Below, in pieces: positions 26,866 through 34,667 of a stretch of 54,709 nt of DNA; the first letter of the stretch is position 1, and the number at the start of each line of letters is the position of its first letter. The notes below the pieces were generated by a model. That model did not search any database. It was not told the origin of the DNA and saw nothing but the letters and a program-made list of their open reading frames with translations. Both the position numbers and the translations under genes were made by a program. Source of the stretch: Alloalcanivorax balearicus MACL04 (lineage in GTDB: Bacteria > Pseudomonadota > Gammaproteobacteria > Pseudomonadales > Alcanivoracaceae); assembly GCF_025532145.1 (NCBI RefSeq), contig NZ_ARXS01000031.1:1-54709 (forward strand), in the 5' to 3' direction.

Positions 26866-26881
26866 CGCCGGCACCCTCCCA

Positions 26882-26950
26882 TTCGCGGCCAAGGCCGCTT
26901 CCCACAGCGACTCCGTAGTGCCCTCTGTGGGAAGCGGCCTTGGCCGCGAA
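26882..26950. repeat. REP-like element with perfect 25-bp arms
   Basis: 26882-26906 (starts TTCGCGGCCAAGG) and 26926-26950 are perfect inverted repeats around a 19-base loop. Same family as 8759-8824. It lies between the convergent hydratase and TetR genes, a common place for such elements, and may terminate both. Confidence 0.75.
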
Positions 26951-26959
26951 GTCAGCAGG

Positions 26960-27589
26960 CTATCCCTTACCCGGCACCACGACGCCGGCCAGGGCCACCC
27001 GCACCACTTCCTCGACGACCTCGTCACGCGCCCCCGGCCCGCTTTCCCGGCGTGGCTGGTACCAATTGATCACCGAGTTGAGCGCGCCGAACAGGGGCTT
27101 GATGGCAATGCGCGGCTGCTCCGCCCGTAATTTGCCTTCGCCGATGCCCTGCTCCAGCACCTCCAGGAACATTTGTTCATAACGGCGGCGGCGGTTCTGC
27201 AGACGGGTCAGCTGGGCTCTCTGGGCGCGGGTGGTGCTGATACGCAAATGCATTTGCACACCTTCAGCCACCGCACGCTGGTAATGCTGGGTCTGAATCA
27301 GGGAATGGACATGGGCCGCACTCATGGCCCGCAGTTTGCTCACGGCGTCATCCGTGCCCTCGGACAAGGGCTCCACGGCCTTGAACAGCGCATCCATGCC
27401 GATCTGATGGATCTCGAAGAACAGATCCGCTTTAGAGGAGAAGTAGTGATACACCATGCCTTTGGTGGCGCCCAGGCGACTGGCGATGTCATCAATGCTG
27501 GTGGCGTTGAAGCCACGATCCATGAAGCAGCGCGCGGAGGCATCCAGGATGGTATCGCGAGGGCTCGCGGTGAGGTCGATGTCCGTCAT
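26960..27589 (-). CDS. TetR-family transcriptional regulator
   Basis: 209 aa. The N-terminal helix-turn-helix is TSIDDIASRLGATKGMVYHY (about 30-49), followed by a KADLF-type helix and a variable ligand domain. It is divergent from the beta-oxidation operon starting at 27906 and probably represses it, relieved by an acyl-CoA or related ligand. The ATG at 27589 has only a weak ribosome-binding sequence, in keeping with low expression. Confidence 0.85.
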   Translation of the reverse strand: MTDIDLTASPRDTILDASARCFMDRGFNATSIDDIASRLGATKGMVYHYFSSKADLFFEIHQIGMDALFKAVEPLSEGTDDAVSKLRAMSAAHVHSLIQTQHYQRAVAEGVQMHLRISTTRAQRAQLTRLQNRRRRYEQMFLEVLEQGIGEGKLRAEQPRIAIKPLFGALNSVINWYQPRRESGPGARDEVVEEVVRVALAGVVVPGKG

Positions 27590-27905
27590 GGTTCTGGTTA
27601 TTCCCTATTGGGGCGTTGGAAAGGCCTCATTCTGCCACAGCCGGTGAAGACCGACATATTATTGGCGAAAACGGACATTATGACCTATTCGTTCCAATCT
27701 TTGCATTGGCCTAAGGTCTACGCTCACTTGGCGTTGAGGCCTTTAAATACGCCCTCCCGCCTCCATCGGGCGGCATGTCGCTTTTCACCAATGACACAAC
27801 TGCCTTTGCCAATGGCGTTTTTCACACTGGACGCTCCACACCCCGCCTCACATACTTCCGGCCGTGTCCATAAATGAAAAACTATTTCAAAAGAGGAGGT
27901 GGACG
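27590..27905. promoter_or_regulatory. divergent TetR / acyl-CoA dehydrogenase promoter region
   Basis: 316 bases, AT-richer than the flanking genes. Two related segments, CCGACATATTAT (27651-27662) and CGGACATTATGA (27672-27683), are 21 bases apart and are candidate regulator sites. The RBS GAGGAGGT (27893-27900) serves a GTG start at 27906. Confidence 0.35.
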
Positions 27906-29090
27906 GTGTCGGACCTTGAACAGTTCCGTGCGGAAACCCGGGAATGGTTGCAAGCCAACTGTCCCGAAGAAATGCGCCAACCCGTACGCGGCCCCGAGGA
28001 CCACTGCTGGGGCGGTCGCAAATGGCAATTCCAATCCGACGCCCAGCGTGTCTGGATGGAGCGGATGGCCGAGAAAGGCTGGACCGCGCCACAATGGCCG
28101 CAGGAATATGGCGGCGGTGGTCTGACGCCGGAACAGGCGGCGATCCTCGATGAAGAAATGAAGCGCATCAATGCGCGTACGCCGGTGAGCAACTTTGGTT
28201 TCTGGATGCTCGGCCCGGCGCTGCTGAAGTTCGGCAGCGACGAACTCAAGCGCAAACATCTGCCGCCGATCTGCCGCGGCGAAATCCGCTGGTGCCAGGG
28301 CTATTCCGAGCCGAATGCCGGTTCCGACCTGGCCAGCCTGCAAACCCGCGCCGAAGACAAAGGCGACCATTTCCTGGTCAATGGCCAGAAGATCTGGACC
28401 TCCTACGCGGATAAGGCGGACTGGATTTTCTGCCTGGTGCGCACCGACCCCAACGCCACCAAGCACAACGGCATTTCCTTTGTGCTGTTCGACATGGAAA
28501 CCCCGGGCGTGACCACTCGTCCGATCGAGCTGATCTCCGGCGAGTCCCCGTTCTGCGAAACCTTCTTTGATGATGTCAAAGTAGAAAAAGATGCCGTGGT
28601 CGGTGAGCTGAACCGTGGCTGGGACGTGGCCAAGTATCTGCTGACCCATGAGCGCAACAACATCGGCGGCGAGCCGCCGGGCTACCTGAAAGGCCGTGCC
28701 CTGGGGCCGCTGGCCGCCGAGCATGTGGGCACCGAGAACGGCAAACTGGCGGATAGCGCCCTGCGCGCCGACATCGCCCGCCTGGAAACCGACCACATGG
28801 CATTCCGCGCCCTGGTCGCCAAGGTACGCGCCGAAGCGGAAGCCGGCGAAGGAGTGGGTGCCTTGTCCGCGGTACTTAAATACTACGGCACCGAGCTCAA
28901 CAAACGCCGCTATGAGCTGATGATGGACGCCATGGGCGCCGAAGGCCTGGAATGGGAAAGCGAGCGCACCCAGGGCGGCATGTTCGCCAGTGAGTGGCTG
29001 CGTTCCAAGGGCAACTCCATCGAAGGCGGTACCTCCGAAGTGATGCTGGGCATCGTTTCCAAACGGGTACTGGGTCTGCCGGACGCTTAA
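27906..29090 (+). CDS. acyl-CoA dehydrogenase, large subunit-like
   Basis: 394-aa acyl-CoA dehydrogenase family protein. The FAD/acyl-binding loop is CQGYSEPNAGSDLASL, and the C-terminal IEGGTSEVMLGI retains the usual flavin-contacting motif. The start is GTG at 27906, five bases after GAGGAGGT; an upstream GTG at 27864 would place that Shine-Dalgarno inside the gene and is rejected. It is followed after 26 bases by a second, shorter dehydrogenase-like gene. Such adjacent pairs often form an alpha2-beta2 enzyme, as in steroid side-chain degradation. Substrate unknown. Confidence 0.88.
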   Translation: MSDLEQFRAETREWLQANCPEEMRQPVRGPEDHCWGGRKWQFQSDAQRVWMERMAEKGWTAPQWPQEYGGGGLTPEQAAILDEEMKRINARTPVSNFGFWMLGPALLKFGSDELKRKHLPPICRGEIRWCQGYSEPNAGSDLASLQTRAEDKGDHFLVNGQKIWTSYADKADWIFCLVRTDPNATKHNGISFVLFDMETPGVTTRPIELISGESPFCETFFDDVKVEKDAVVGELNRGWDVAKYLLTHERNNIGGEPPGYLKGRALGPLAAEHVGTENGKLADSALRADIARLETDHMAFRALVAKVRAEAEAGEGVGALSAVLKYYGTELNKRRYELMMDAMGAEGLEWESERTQGGMFASEWLRSKGNSIEGGTSEVMLGIVSKRVLGLPDA

Positions 29091-29116
29091 GGAGCCCTTT
29101 TCTGGGAGTAAAGAAT

Positions 29117-30202
29117 ATGAGACTGAACGACGAACAACAGATGCTCCAGGACTCCGTGGCCCGGCTGATGGCCGACAAGGGCCCGGTGTCCCGCCTGCGC
29201 GAACTGCGTGACAGCCGCGACGAGAAAGGCTATGACCAGCCACTGTGGCAGGCCATGGTGGAAGCGGGTCTGACCGGCATTCTGGTACCCGAGGAACACG
29301 GCGGCATCGCCTTTGGCCTGGTCGGCGCCGGCCTGGTGGCCCAGGAAATCGGCCGCAACCTCTCGGTGACCCCGTTCCTGTCCACCGCGGTCCTGGGCGC
29401 CACCGCCCTGAGCACCGGCGCCACCGCCGAGCAGCAAAGCAAATGGCTGCCGGCCATCGCCGAAGGCACCGCGCTGGTGGCTCTGGCCGTGGACGAAGGC
29501 GCCAAACACCGTCCCGACAGCCTGAACACCCGCTATGAAGGCGGCAAGATCAGCGGCGACAAACTGCTGGTCCTGGACGGCCATGTGGCCGACCTGCTGC
29601 TGGTCGCCGCCACCGACGGCAGCGACAGCGCCCTCTACCTGGTGGATCCGAAAGCGTCCGGCGTTACCATCGAACGGACCATCATGGCCGACAATCGTAA
29701 CGCCGCCCGCATCCAGTTCGACAACGTCGAAGCGGAACCCATGGCCGACGGCGCCGCCGCTTTGCAGGCCGCTCTGCGCGCCGGCCGCGCGGTACTGGCC
29801 GCGGAACTGGCGGGCTTGTCCCGGGAGGTGTTCGAGCGCACCCTGGGCTACCTCAAGGAACGCAAGCAGTTTGGCCGTCTGATCGGTACTTTCCAGGCAT
29901 TGCAGCATCGTGCCGCGCAGTTGATGATCGATGTCACCATGACCGAAGCGCTGGCGCTGCAGGCCCTGGATGCCTGCGACAACAATGCCGACGATGCCGA
30001 CGCCCAGGTGTTCGCCGCCAAGGGCAAGGCCGCCCGCACCGCCCTGCTGGCCGGTCAGGAAGGCGTGCAGATGCATGGTGGTATCGGCATGACCGACGAG
30101 TTCGATATCGGCTTCTTCCTCAAGCGCGCCCGCGCCGGTGGCGAGACCCTCGGTGACGCCAACTTCTGCGCCGACCGCTTCGCCACACTCGGCGGTTATT
30201 GA
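29117..30202 (+). CDS. acyl-CoA dehydrogenase, small subunit-like (diverged)
   Basis: 361-aa acyl-CoA dehydrogenase fold. The usual TE-x-GSD loop is replaced by AVDEGAKHRPDSL, and the C-terminal motif reads RARAGGETLGDANF instead of the YEGT/EGGT form. The FAD contact RKQFGRLIGTFQALQH and QMHGGIGMTDEFDIG are kept. These losses are typical of the partner subunit in heteromeric acyl-CoA dehydrogenases. The ATG at 29117 has GGGAG upstream. It is second in the five-gene operon. Confidence 0.85.
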   Translation: MRLNDEQQMLQDSVARLMADKGPVSRLRELRDSRDEKGYDQPLWQAMVEAGLTGILVPEEHGGIAFGLVGAGLVAQEIGRNLSVTPFLSTAVLGATALSTGATAEQQSKWLPAIAEGTALVALAVDEGAKHRPDSLNTRYEGGKISGDKLLVLDGHVADLLLVAATDGSDSALYLVDPKASGVTIERTIMADNRNAARIQFDNVEAEPMADGAAALQAALRAGRAVLAAELAGLSREVFERTLGYLKERKQFGRLIGTFQALQHRAAQLMIDVTMTEALALQALDACDNNADDADAQVFAAKGKAARTALLAGQEGVQMHGGIGMTDEFDIGFFLKRARAGGETLGDANFCADRFATLGGY

Positions 30203-30257
30203 GCCCGGACCGGAGCGGGCCCGCCCGCTCCTTCAGTGACGATCAGGAGACAATAAT

Positions 30258-30725
30258 ATGTTCAACAACAAACTCAGCGTCGAACAACTGCGGGCCAAGG
30301 TGGGTGAGGATCTGGGCACCTCCCGTTGGTTTCCGGTATCCCAGGAACGCATCGATCAATTCGCCGACCTCACCGAGGATCCGCAGTGGATTCACATCGA
30401 TCCGGAGCGGGCCGCCAAGGAAACGCCTTTCGGCGGCACTATCGCCCACGGTTTCCTGAGCCTGTCCCTGCTTTCCGCCATGGCCATGGACGTGGTGCCC
30501 GGCGTGCAAGGCACGGTGATGGGCATCAACTACGGGTTCGACAAGATTCGTTTTCTCAACCCGGTACGCTCCGGCTCCCAGGTACGCGGCCACTTCAAGC
30601 TGGCCCAGGTGGAACCCCGGGGCGACAACCAGCTGTTGATCCGCTATGCCATCTCCGTGGAGATCGACGGCGTGGACAAGCCCGCCATCGCCTGCGAATG
30701 GCTGAGCCTGGTGGTATTGGGTTAA
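30258..30725 (+). CDS. MaoC-like (R)-hydratase
   Basis: 155-aa single-hotdog MaoC-family enzyme. The hydratase-2 motif appears as TEDPQWIHIDPERA, containing the catalytic Asp and His. It probably adds water to 2-enoyl-CoA, giving (R)-3-hydroxyacyl-CoA, the stereoisomer used by the HSD17B4-like dehydrogenase encoded next. The ATG at 30258 is preceded by AGGAGA. Third gene of the operon, with a 55-base gap on the upstream side and 46 downstream. Confidence 0.85.
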   Translation: MFNNKLSVEQLRAKVGEDLGTSRWFPVSQERIDQFADLTEDPQWIHIDPERAAKETPFGGTIAHGFLSLSLLSAMAMDVVPGVQGTVMGINYGFDKIRFLNPVRSGSQVRGHFKLAQVEPRGDNQLLIRYAISVEIDGVDKPAIACEWLSLVVLG

Positions 30726-30771
30726 GCACCGCGGTTAATCCGGTGCGCGAAGAAAAATCAGGAGAACATCG

Positions 30772-31692
30772 ATGAGCATTAATTTCGAAGGCCGGGTGGC
30801 GATCGTCACCGGTGCCGCCAACGGCCTGGGCCGTTCCCACGCTCTGGAACTGGCCCGGCTGGGCGCCAAGGTGGTGGTCAATGATTTCGGCGGCGCCCGT
30901 GACGGCACCGGCGGCTCCAGCGAGGCCGCCGAGAAAGTCGTGGCGGAAATCGTCGAAGCCGGCGGTGAAGCCATCGCCAACGGCGCCGACGTGTCCAATC
31001 AGGAACAGGTGCAAGCCATGGTCCAGCAGACCCTGGATCAATGGGGCCGCATCGACATCCTGGTCAACAACGCCGGCATCCTGCGCGACAAAAGCTTCGC
31101 CAAGATGGAGATGAGCGACTGGGACAAAGTGATCGCCGTGCACCTTACCGGCTCCGCCATCTGCACCCGCGCTGTCTGGCCGGTGATGCGTGAACAAGGT
31201 TACGGCCGGGTGATCATGACCACGTCCACCTCCGGTCTGTATGGCAACTTCGGCCAGACCAACTACGGCGCCGCCAAGATGGGCGTGGCCGGAATGATGA
31301 ACACCCTCTGTCTGGAAGGCGAGAAGTACGACATCAAGATCAACTGCGTGGCTCCCACCGCCGCCACCCGCATGACCGAGGATCTGATGCCCAAGGAAGT
31401 GCTGGCCCTGCTGGAACCCAGCGAGATCACTCCCGCGGTATTGTTCCTGGCCAGCGACCAGGCCCCCAACCGTCGCATCCTGCTGGCCGGCGCCGGCTGT
31501 TACGCCACCGTGCGTCTGATGGAGAGCGAAGGTATCTATCTGCAGGAAGGCGAGCGCACGCCGGACGCCATCGCCGCCCATTTCGAGGAACTCGCAGACA
31601 TGAGCAACGCCCGTGAAATGCACAACGGCGGCGAACATGTCTCCAAGATCCTGACCAAAGCCGCCCAGGCCAAAGGCATTAAACTGGGCTAA
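30772..31692 (+). CDS. HSD17B4-like SDR, probable (R)-3-hydroxyacyl-CoA dehydrogenase
   Basis: 306-aa SDR with TGAANGLG, NNAGI, the catalytic Ser in TSTSGLYG and YGAAK (Tyr, Lys). The segment VVNDFGGARDGTGGSS is characteristic of the dehydrogenase unit of peroxisomal multifunctional enzyme 2 (HSD17B4), whose Asp directs NAD use. It is about 40 residues longer than an FabG-type SDR, also as in that group. The ATG at 30772 has GGAG upstream. Together with the MaoC gene it would form an (R)-specific beta-oxidation step. Confidence 0.87.
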   Translation: MSINFEGRVAIVTGAANGLGRSHALELARLGAKVVVNDFGGARDGTGGSSEAAEKVVAEIVEAGGEAIANGADVSNQEQVQAMVQQTLDQWGRIDILVNNAGILRDKSFAKMEMSDWDKVIAVHLTGSAICTRAVWPVMREQGYGRVIMTTSTSGLYGNFGQTNYGAAKMGVAGMMNTLCLEGEKYDIKINCVAPTAATRMTEDLMPKEVLALLEPSEITPAVLFLASDQAPNRRILLAGAGCYATVRLMESEGIYLQEGERTPDAIAAHFEELADMSNAREMHNGGEHVSKILTKAAQAKGIKLG

Positions 31693-31728
31693 TCTGAACC
31701 CCCTTTTATTTGAGCAACGAGGCCCATC

Positions 31729-32931
31729 ATGAGAGAAGCTGTCATTGTTTCCACCGCTCGTACCCCCATCGGCAAAGCCTACCGGGGTGCCTTCAACGAT
31801 ACCCAGGCCCAGGCCCTGGGTGGACACGCCATCAAGCACGCCGTCGAGCGCGCCAAGATCGATCCGGAAACCATCCAGGACGTGATCATGGGCGCCGCCC
31901 TGCAGCAAGGCAGCAGCGGCGGCAACACCGCTCGTCAGTGTGCCCTGCGCGCCGGCCTGCCGACTTCCGTTTCCGCCATGACCATGGACCGTCAGTGCTC
32001 TTCCGGCCTGATGTCCATCGCCACCGCCGCCAAGCAAATCATCGTCGATAACATGGACGTGGCCGTGGCCGGTGGCCTGGAGTCCATCTCCCTGGTGCAG
32101 AATGACAAGATGAACACTTTCCGCGCCGCCGATCCGTGGCTGAGAGAACATCGTCCGGACATCTACATCAGCATGCTGGAAACCGCCGAGCTGGTCGCCG
32201 ACCGCTACAACGTTTCCCGTGAAGCCCAGGACGAATACGCTTATCAGTCCCAGATGCGCACCGCCGCCGCCCAGGAAGCCGGCAAGTTCGACGACGAAAT
32301 CGCTCCCATGACCACCATCATGAAGGTCATGAACAAGGAGACCAAAGAGGTTTCCGACCAGGAAGTGACCCTGTCCAAGGACGAAGGCAACCGTCCGCAA
32401 ACCAAACTCGAAGACCTGCAGAAACTGCAGCCGGTGTTCAAGGACGGCCAGCAAGTGAAAGAGGGCCGCTTCATCACCGCCGGTAACGCCTCCCAGCTGT
32501 CCGACGGTGCCAGCGCCAGCGTGCTGATGGAAGCCAAGGAAGCCGAGCGTCTCGGCCTGCAGCCGCTGGGCGCTTACCGTGGCATGGCAGTGGCCGGCTG
32601 TGACCCGGACGAAATGGGCATTGGTCCGGTGTTCGCCATTCCCAAATTGCTGCAGCGCTTCGGGCTGAAAGTCGACGACATTGGTCTGTGGGAACTGAAC
32701 GAAGCCTTCGCCAGCCAGTGTCTGTACTGCCGTGACGAGCTGGGCATCGACCCGGAGAAGTACAACGTCAACGGCGGCGCCATCTCCATCGGTCACCCCT
32801 ACGGCATGTCCGGTGCTCGCATGGTCGGCCACGCGCTGATCGAAGGTAAGCGTCGCGGCGCCAAGTACGTGGTGGTGAGCATGTGCATCGGCGGCGGCAT
32901 GGGTGGCGCCGGTCTGTTCGAAGTATTCTGA
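31729..32931 (+). CDS. acetyl-CoA acyltransferase (thiolase)
   Basis: 400-aa degradative-type thiolase. The nucleophile is Cys90 in MDRQCSSGL, His356 in IGHPYGMSG, and Cys386 in SMCIGGGMG. It cleaves 3-ketoacyl-CoA to acetyl-CoA (or propionyl-CoA) and a shortened acyl-CoA. It is last in the operon after the two dehydrogenases, MaoC hydratase and SDR, so the operon encodes one complete turn. The ATG at 31729 has CGAGG upstream. It is followed by a large structured 3' region. Confidence 0.93.
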   Translation: MREAVIVSTARTPIGKAYRGAFNDTQAQALGGHAIKHAVERAKIDPETIQDVIMGAALQQGSSGGNTARQCALRAGLPTSVSAMTMDRQCSSGLMSIATAAKQIIVDNMDVAVAGGLESISLVQNDKMNTFRAADPWLREHRPDIYISMLETAELVADRYNVSREAQDEYAYQSQMRTAAAQEAGKFDDEIAPMTTIMKVMNKETKEVSDQEVTLSKDEGNRPQTKLEDLQKLQPVFKDGQQVKEGRFITAGNASQLSDGASASVLMEAKEAERLGLQPLGAYRGMAVAGCDPDEMGIGPVFAIPKLLQRFGLKVDDIGLWELNEAFASQCLYCRDELGIDPEKYNVNGGAISIGHPYGMSGARMVGHALIEGKRRGAKYVVVSMCIGGGMGGAGLFEVF

Positions 32932-32952
32932 TCACGACCCCGCGATAATCTT

Positions 32953-32976
32953 CCGGCGGTCTTCCCCGGCCGCCGG
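32953..32976 (+). terminator. hairpin downstream of the thiolase gene
   Basis: CCGGCGG (32953-32959) pairs with CCGCCGG (32970-32976), followed by GGTTTT at 32983-32988. This could be a weak first terminator of the beta-oxidation operon, ahead of the larger structure at 32989-33107. Confidence 0.45.
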
Positions 32977-32988
32977 ATTCCCGGTTTT

Positions 32989-33107
32989 ACCGCACCAGCC
33001 TGGACGGCCTCCCAACCGGCCGTCCGCGTTGGCCGTGCCCCTACCCTCTCCAGGGTACCCTTCCCCGGGCACGACCACATCATGAGGGCCGCTGGTGCGG
33101 TTTTTTT
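32989..33107 (+). terminator. multi-helix terminator or candidate structured RNA
   Basis: An 11-bp closing stem, ACCGCACCAGC (32989-32999) with GCTGGTGCGGT (33091-33101), runs into seven T. It encloses two more stems: GGACGGCC/GGCCGTCC (33002-33009, 33018-33025), and CGTGCCC/GGGCACG (33034-33040, 33067-33073) capped by TACCCT/AGGGTA (33042-33047, 33052-33057). The T-run only suits plus-strand transcription. It is far more elaborate than an ordinary terminator, so a stable 3'-derived small RNA is possible. Known RNA family not recognised. Confidence 0.55.
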
Positions 33108-33145
33108 ATGGCCGCCAATACATTCTCCAGAGAGCTACGAAGCCG

Positions 33146-33203
33146 CTGTGGGAGCTTGCCTGCAAGCGAAGAAAACCCTTCGCTTGCAGGCAGGCTCCCA
33201 CAG
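33146..33203. repeat. REP-like element
   Basis: Arms 33146-33170 (starts CTGTGGGAGCTTGCC) and 33179-33203 are 25 bp long and inverted with a single mismatch around an 8-base loop. Same family as the elements at 8759-8824 and 26882-26950. It sits between the convergent thiolase and MFS transporter genes. Confidence 0.72.
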
Positions 33204-33263
33204 TGGTGTTGTCGTCAGGGCCGGGCCCGTAAACGGTGTTTTCGGCGAGTCAGCAAGAGGGCA

Positions 33264-34610
33264 TCACGTGGTCGCAAGTGCCGGCCGTGCCACAATCCTG
33301 GTCTTGACCACCGCCATGAGAATAAGCCCCGCCAGCAGCCAGAACCCCGCCACCAGGTAGAGCGAGGCGTTGGGCGTACCCGTGGCGGTGTTGACGAAAG
33401 CCACCACCGAGGGCATGACGGCAGGCCCCAGATTACCCAGGCTGCTGACCAGCGCGATGCCGCCGGCCGCGATCTTCTTGGGAATGACCTCACTGGTGGC
33501 GGCGAAGAACAGCGGCGTGGCTGACGACTGGCCAACAGTGAGAATGACCAGACCGAGGAGCGACAACACCAGCGTGCCTTGAGTGAAGACGAGAACCACC
33601 GCGCCAATGGCACACAGGGAGCAGCAGAACATGAAATGCCGGCGCCGTTCGTTATGTCTGTCGGAGCTGCGCCCGATCAATACCATGGCGAAGATGGTAA
33701 CCGCGGGGGCGATGGACGAGAGCAGCCCGACGGTGAATACATCCTTCACTCCCCAGCTCTTGATCAGTGTCGGCGCCCAGAACACCATCACGTAAGTGGC
33801 GCCCAGAACCAGAAAGTACACAAGCGACATTACCCAGACCTTGGGGCTGGCAAGCAGTGCGCCGAATGCCCCGTGTGAGGTTCCCCGGCCGTCCAGTGCC
33901 GCGTCATCGTCAAGCAGTTGGCGCAGACGGGACTTTTCATCAGCGGACAGCCAGTTGGCATCTTCCGGTTTGTCCTTGAGATAAAAGAAGGCAAAGAGCC
34001 CCAGGAAGGTAGCGGGCAGGCCCTGGACAACGAACAACCATTGCCAGCCACGGTAGCCCATCAGACCGTCCATGTACGTCATGATGGCGCCCGACATTGG
34101 ACCGGCGAGCAGATAGGCGATGGTGGCGCCGGTCATGAAGAGGGCGATCGCCTTGCCGCGCCGGGGTCCTGGGTACCAGTAGGTAAGATACAGAATGATG
34201 CCGGGGAAGAAGCCGGCTTCAAACGCACCGAGCAGGAAGCGCAGGATATAAAATACCGTCGTCGACTGAACGAACATCATGGCGGAAGCGACCAGGCCCC
34301 AGCAGAACATGATACGCAGCAGGGTCTTGCGCGCACCGATTCTCTCCAGGATCAGATTGCTGGGTACTTCGAACAGCAAATAGCCGATAAAGAACACGCC
34401 CGCGCCGAAGGCGTAGGCGGCGTCACTGAATGGCAGCGTCTCTCGCATCTGCAACTGCGCAAAACCGATGTTGACGCGGTCGAGAAAAGCAATGATGTAG
34501 CACACGATCAGCAGTGGCAGCAACCGCCAGCTGATCTTGGAAAACAACGCCTCGTCCTGTGGATCGTACTGAACGGCAGCCGTTTTCCGGTCTGGAGCGT
34601 AGTGAGCCAT
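33264..34610 (-). CDS. MFS transporter, anion:cation symporter type
   Basis: 448-aa inner-membrane protein with about twelve hydrophobic helices. It is of the ACS family (phthalate, 4-hydroxyphenylacetate and tartrate permease-like), judged by LDRVNIGFAQLQM after helix 1, FEVPSNLILERIGARK and EAGFFPGIILYLTYWYP. It probably imports an organic acid by proton symport. The ATG at 34610 follows AGGGAGA. It is 57 bases downstream of the acyl-CoA ligase gene on the same strand, suggesting that uptake and CoA activation of the same acid are coupled. Confidence 0.87.
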   Translation of the reverse strand: MAHYAPDRKTAAVQYDPQDEALFSKISWRLLPLLIVCYIIAFLDRVNIGFAQLQMRETLPFSDAAYAFGAGVFFIGYLLFEVPSNLILERIGARKTLLRIMFCWGLVASAMMFVQSTTVFYILRFLLGAFEAGFFPGIILYLTYWYPGPRRGKAIALFMTGATIAYLLAGPMSGAIMTYMDGLMGYRGWQWLFVVQGLPATFLGLFAFFYLKDKPEDANWLSADEKSRLRQLLDDDAALDGRGTSHGAFGALLASPKVWVMSLVYFLVLGATYVMVFWAPTLIKSWGVKDVFTVGLLSSIAPAVTIFAMVLIGRSSDRHNERRRHFMFCCSLCAIGAVVLVFTQGTLVLSLLGLVILTVGQSSATPLFFAATSEVIPKKIAAGGIALVSSLGNLGPAVMPSVVAFVNTATGTPNASLYLVAGFWLLAGLILMAVVKTRIVARPALATT

Positions 34611-34667
34611 GACAGGTCTCCCTTTTTTGTTCTTTCGTTTTTTCGTTATTGGAATGCTCGACAGGCG

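Noticed and set aside
27864-27905. Upstream GTG start for the first acyl-CoA dehydrogenase
   Set aside because: It would place a near-perfect Shine-Dalgarno (GAGGAGGT) inside the coding region; the GTG at 27906 has ideal spacing.
30595-32832. 745-codon open frame on the minus strand over the SDR and thiolase genes
   Set aside because: It is antisense to two well-supported enzymes, and its Gly/His/Val-rich composition is a codon-bias shadow in GC-rich DNA.
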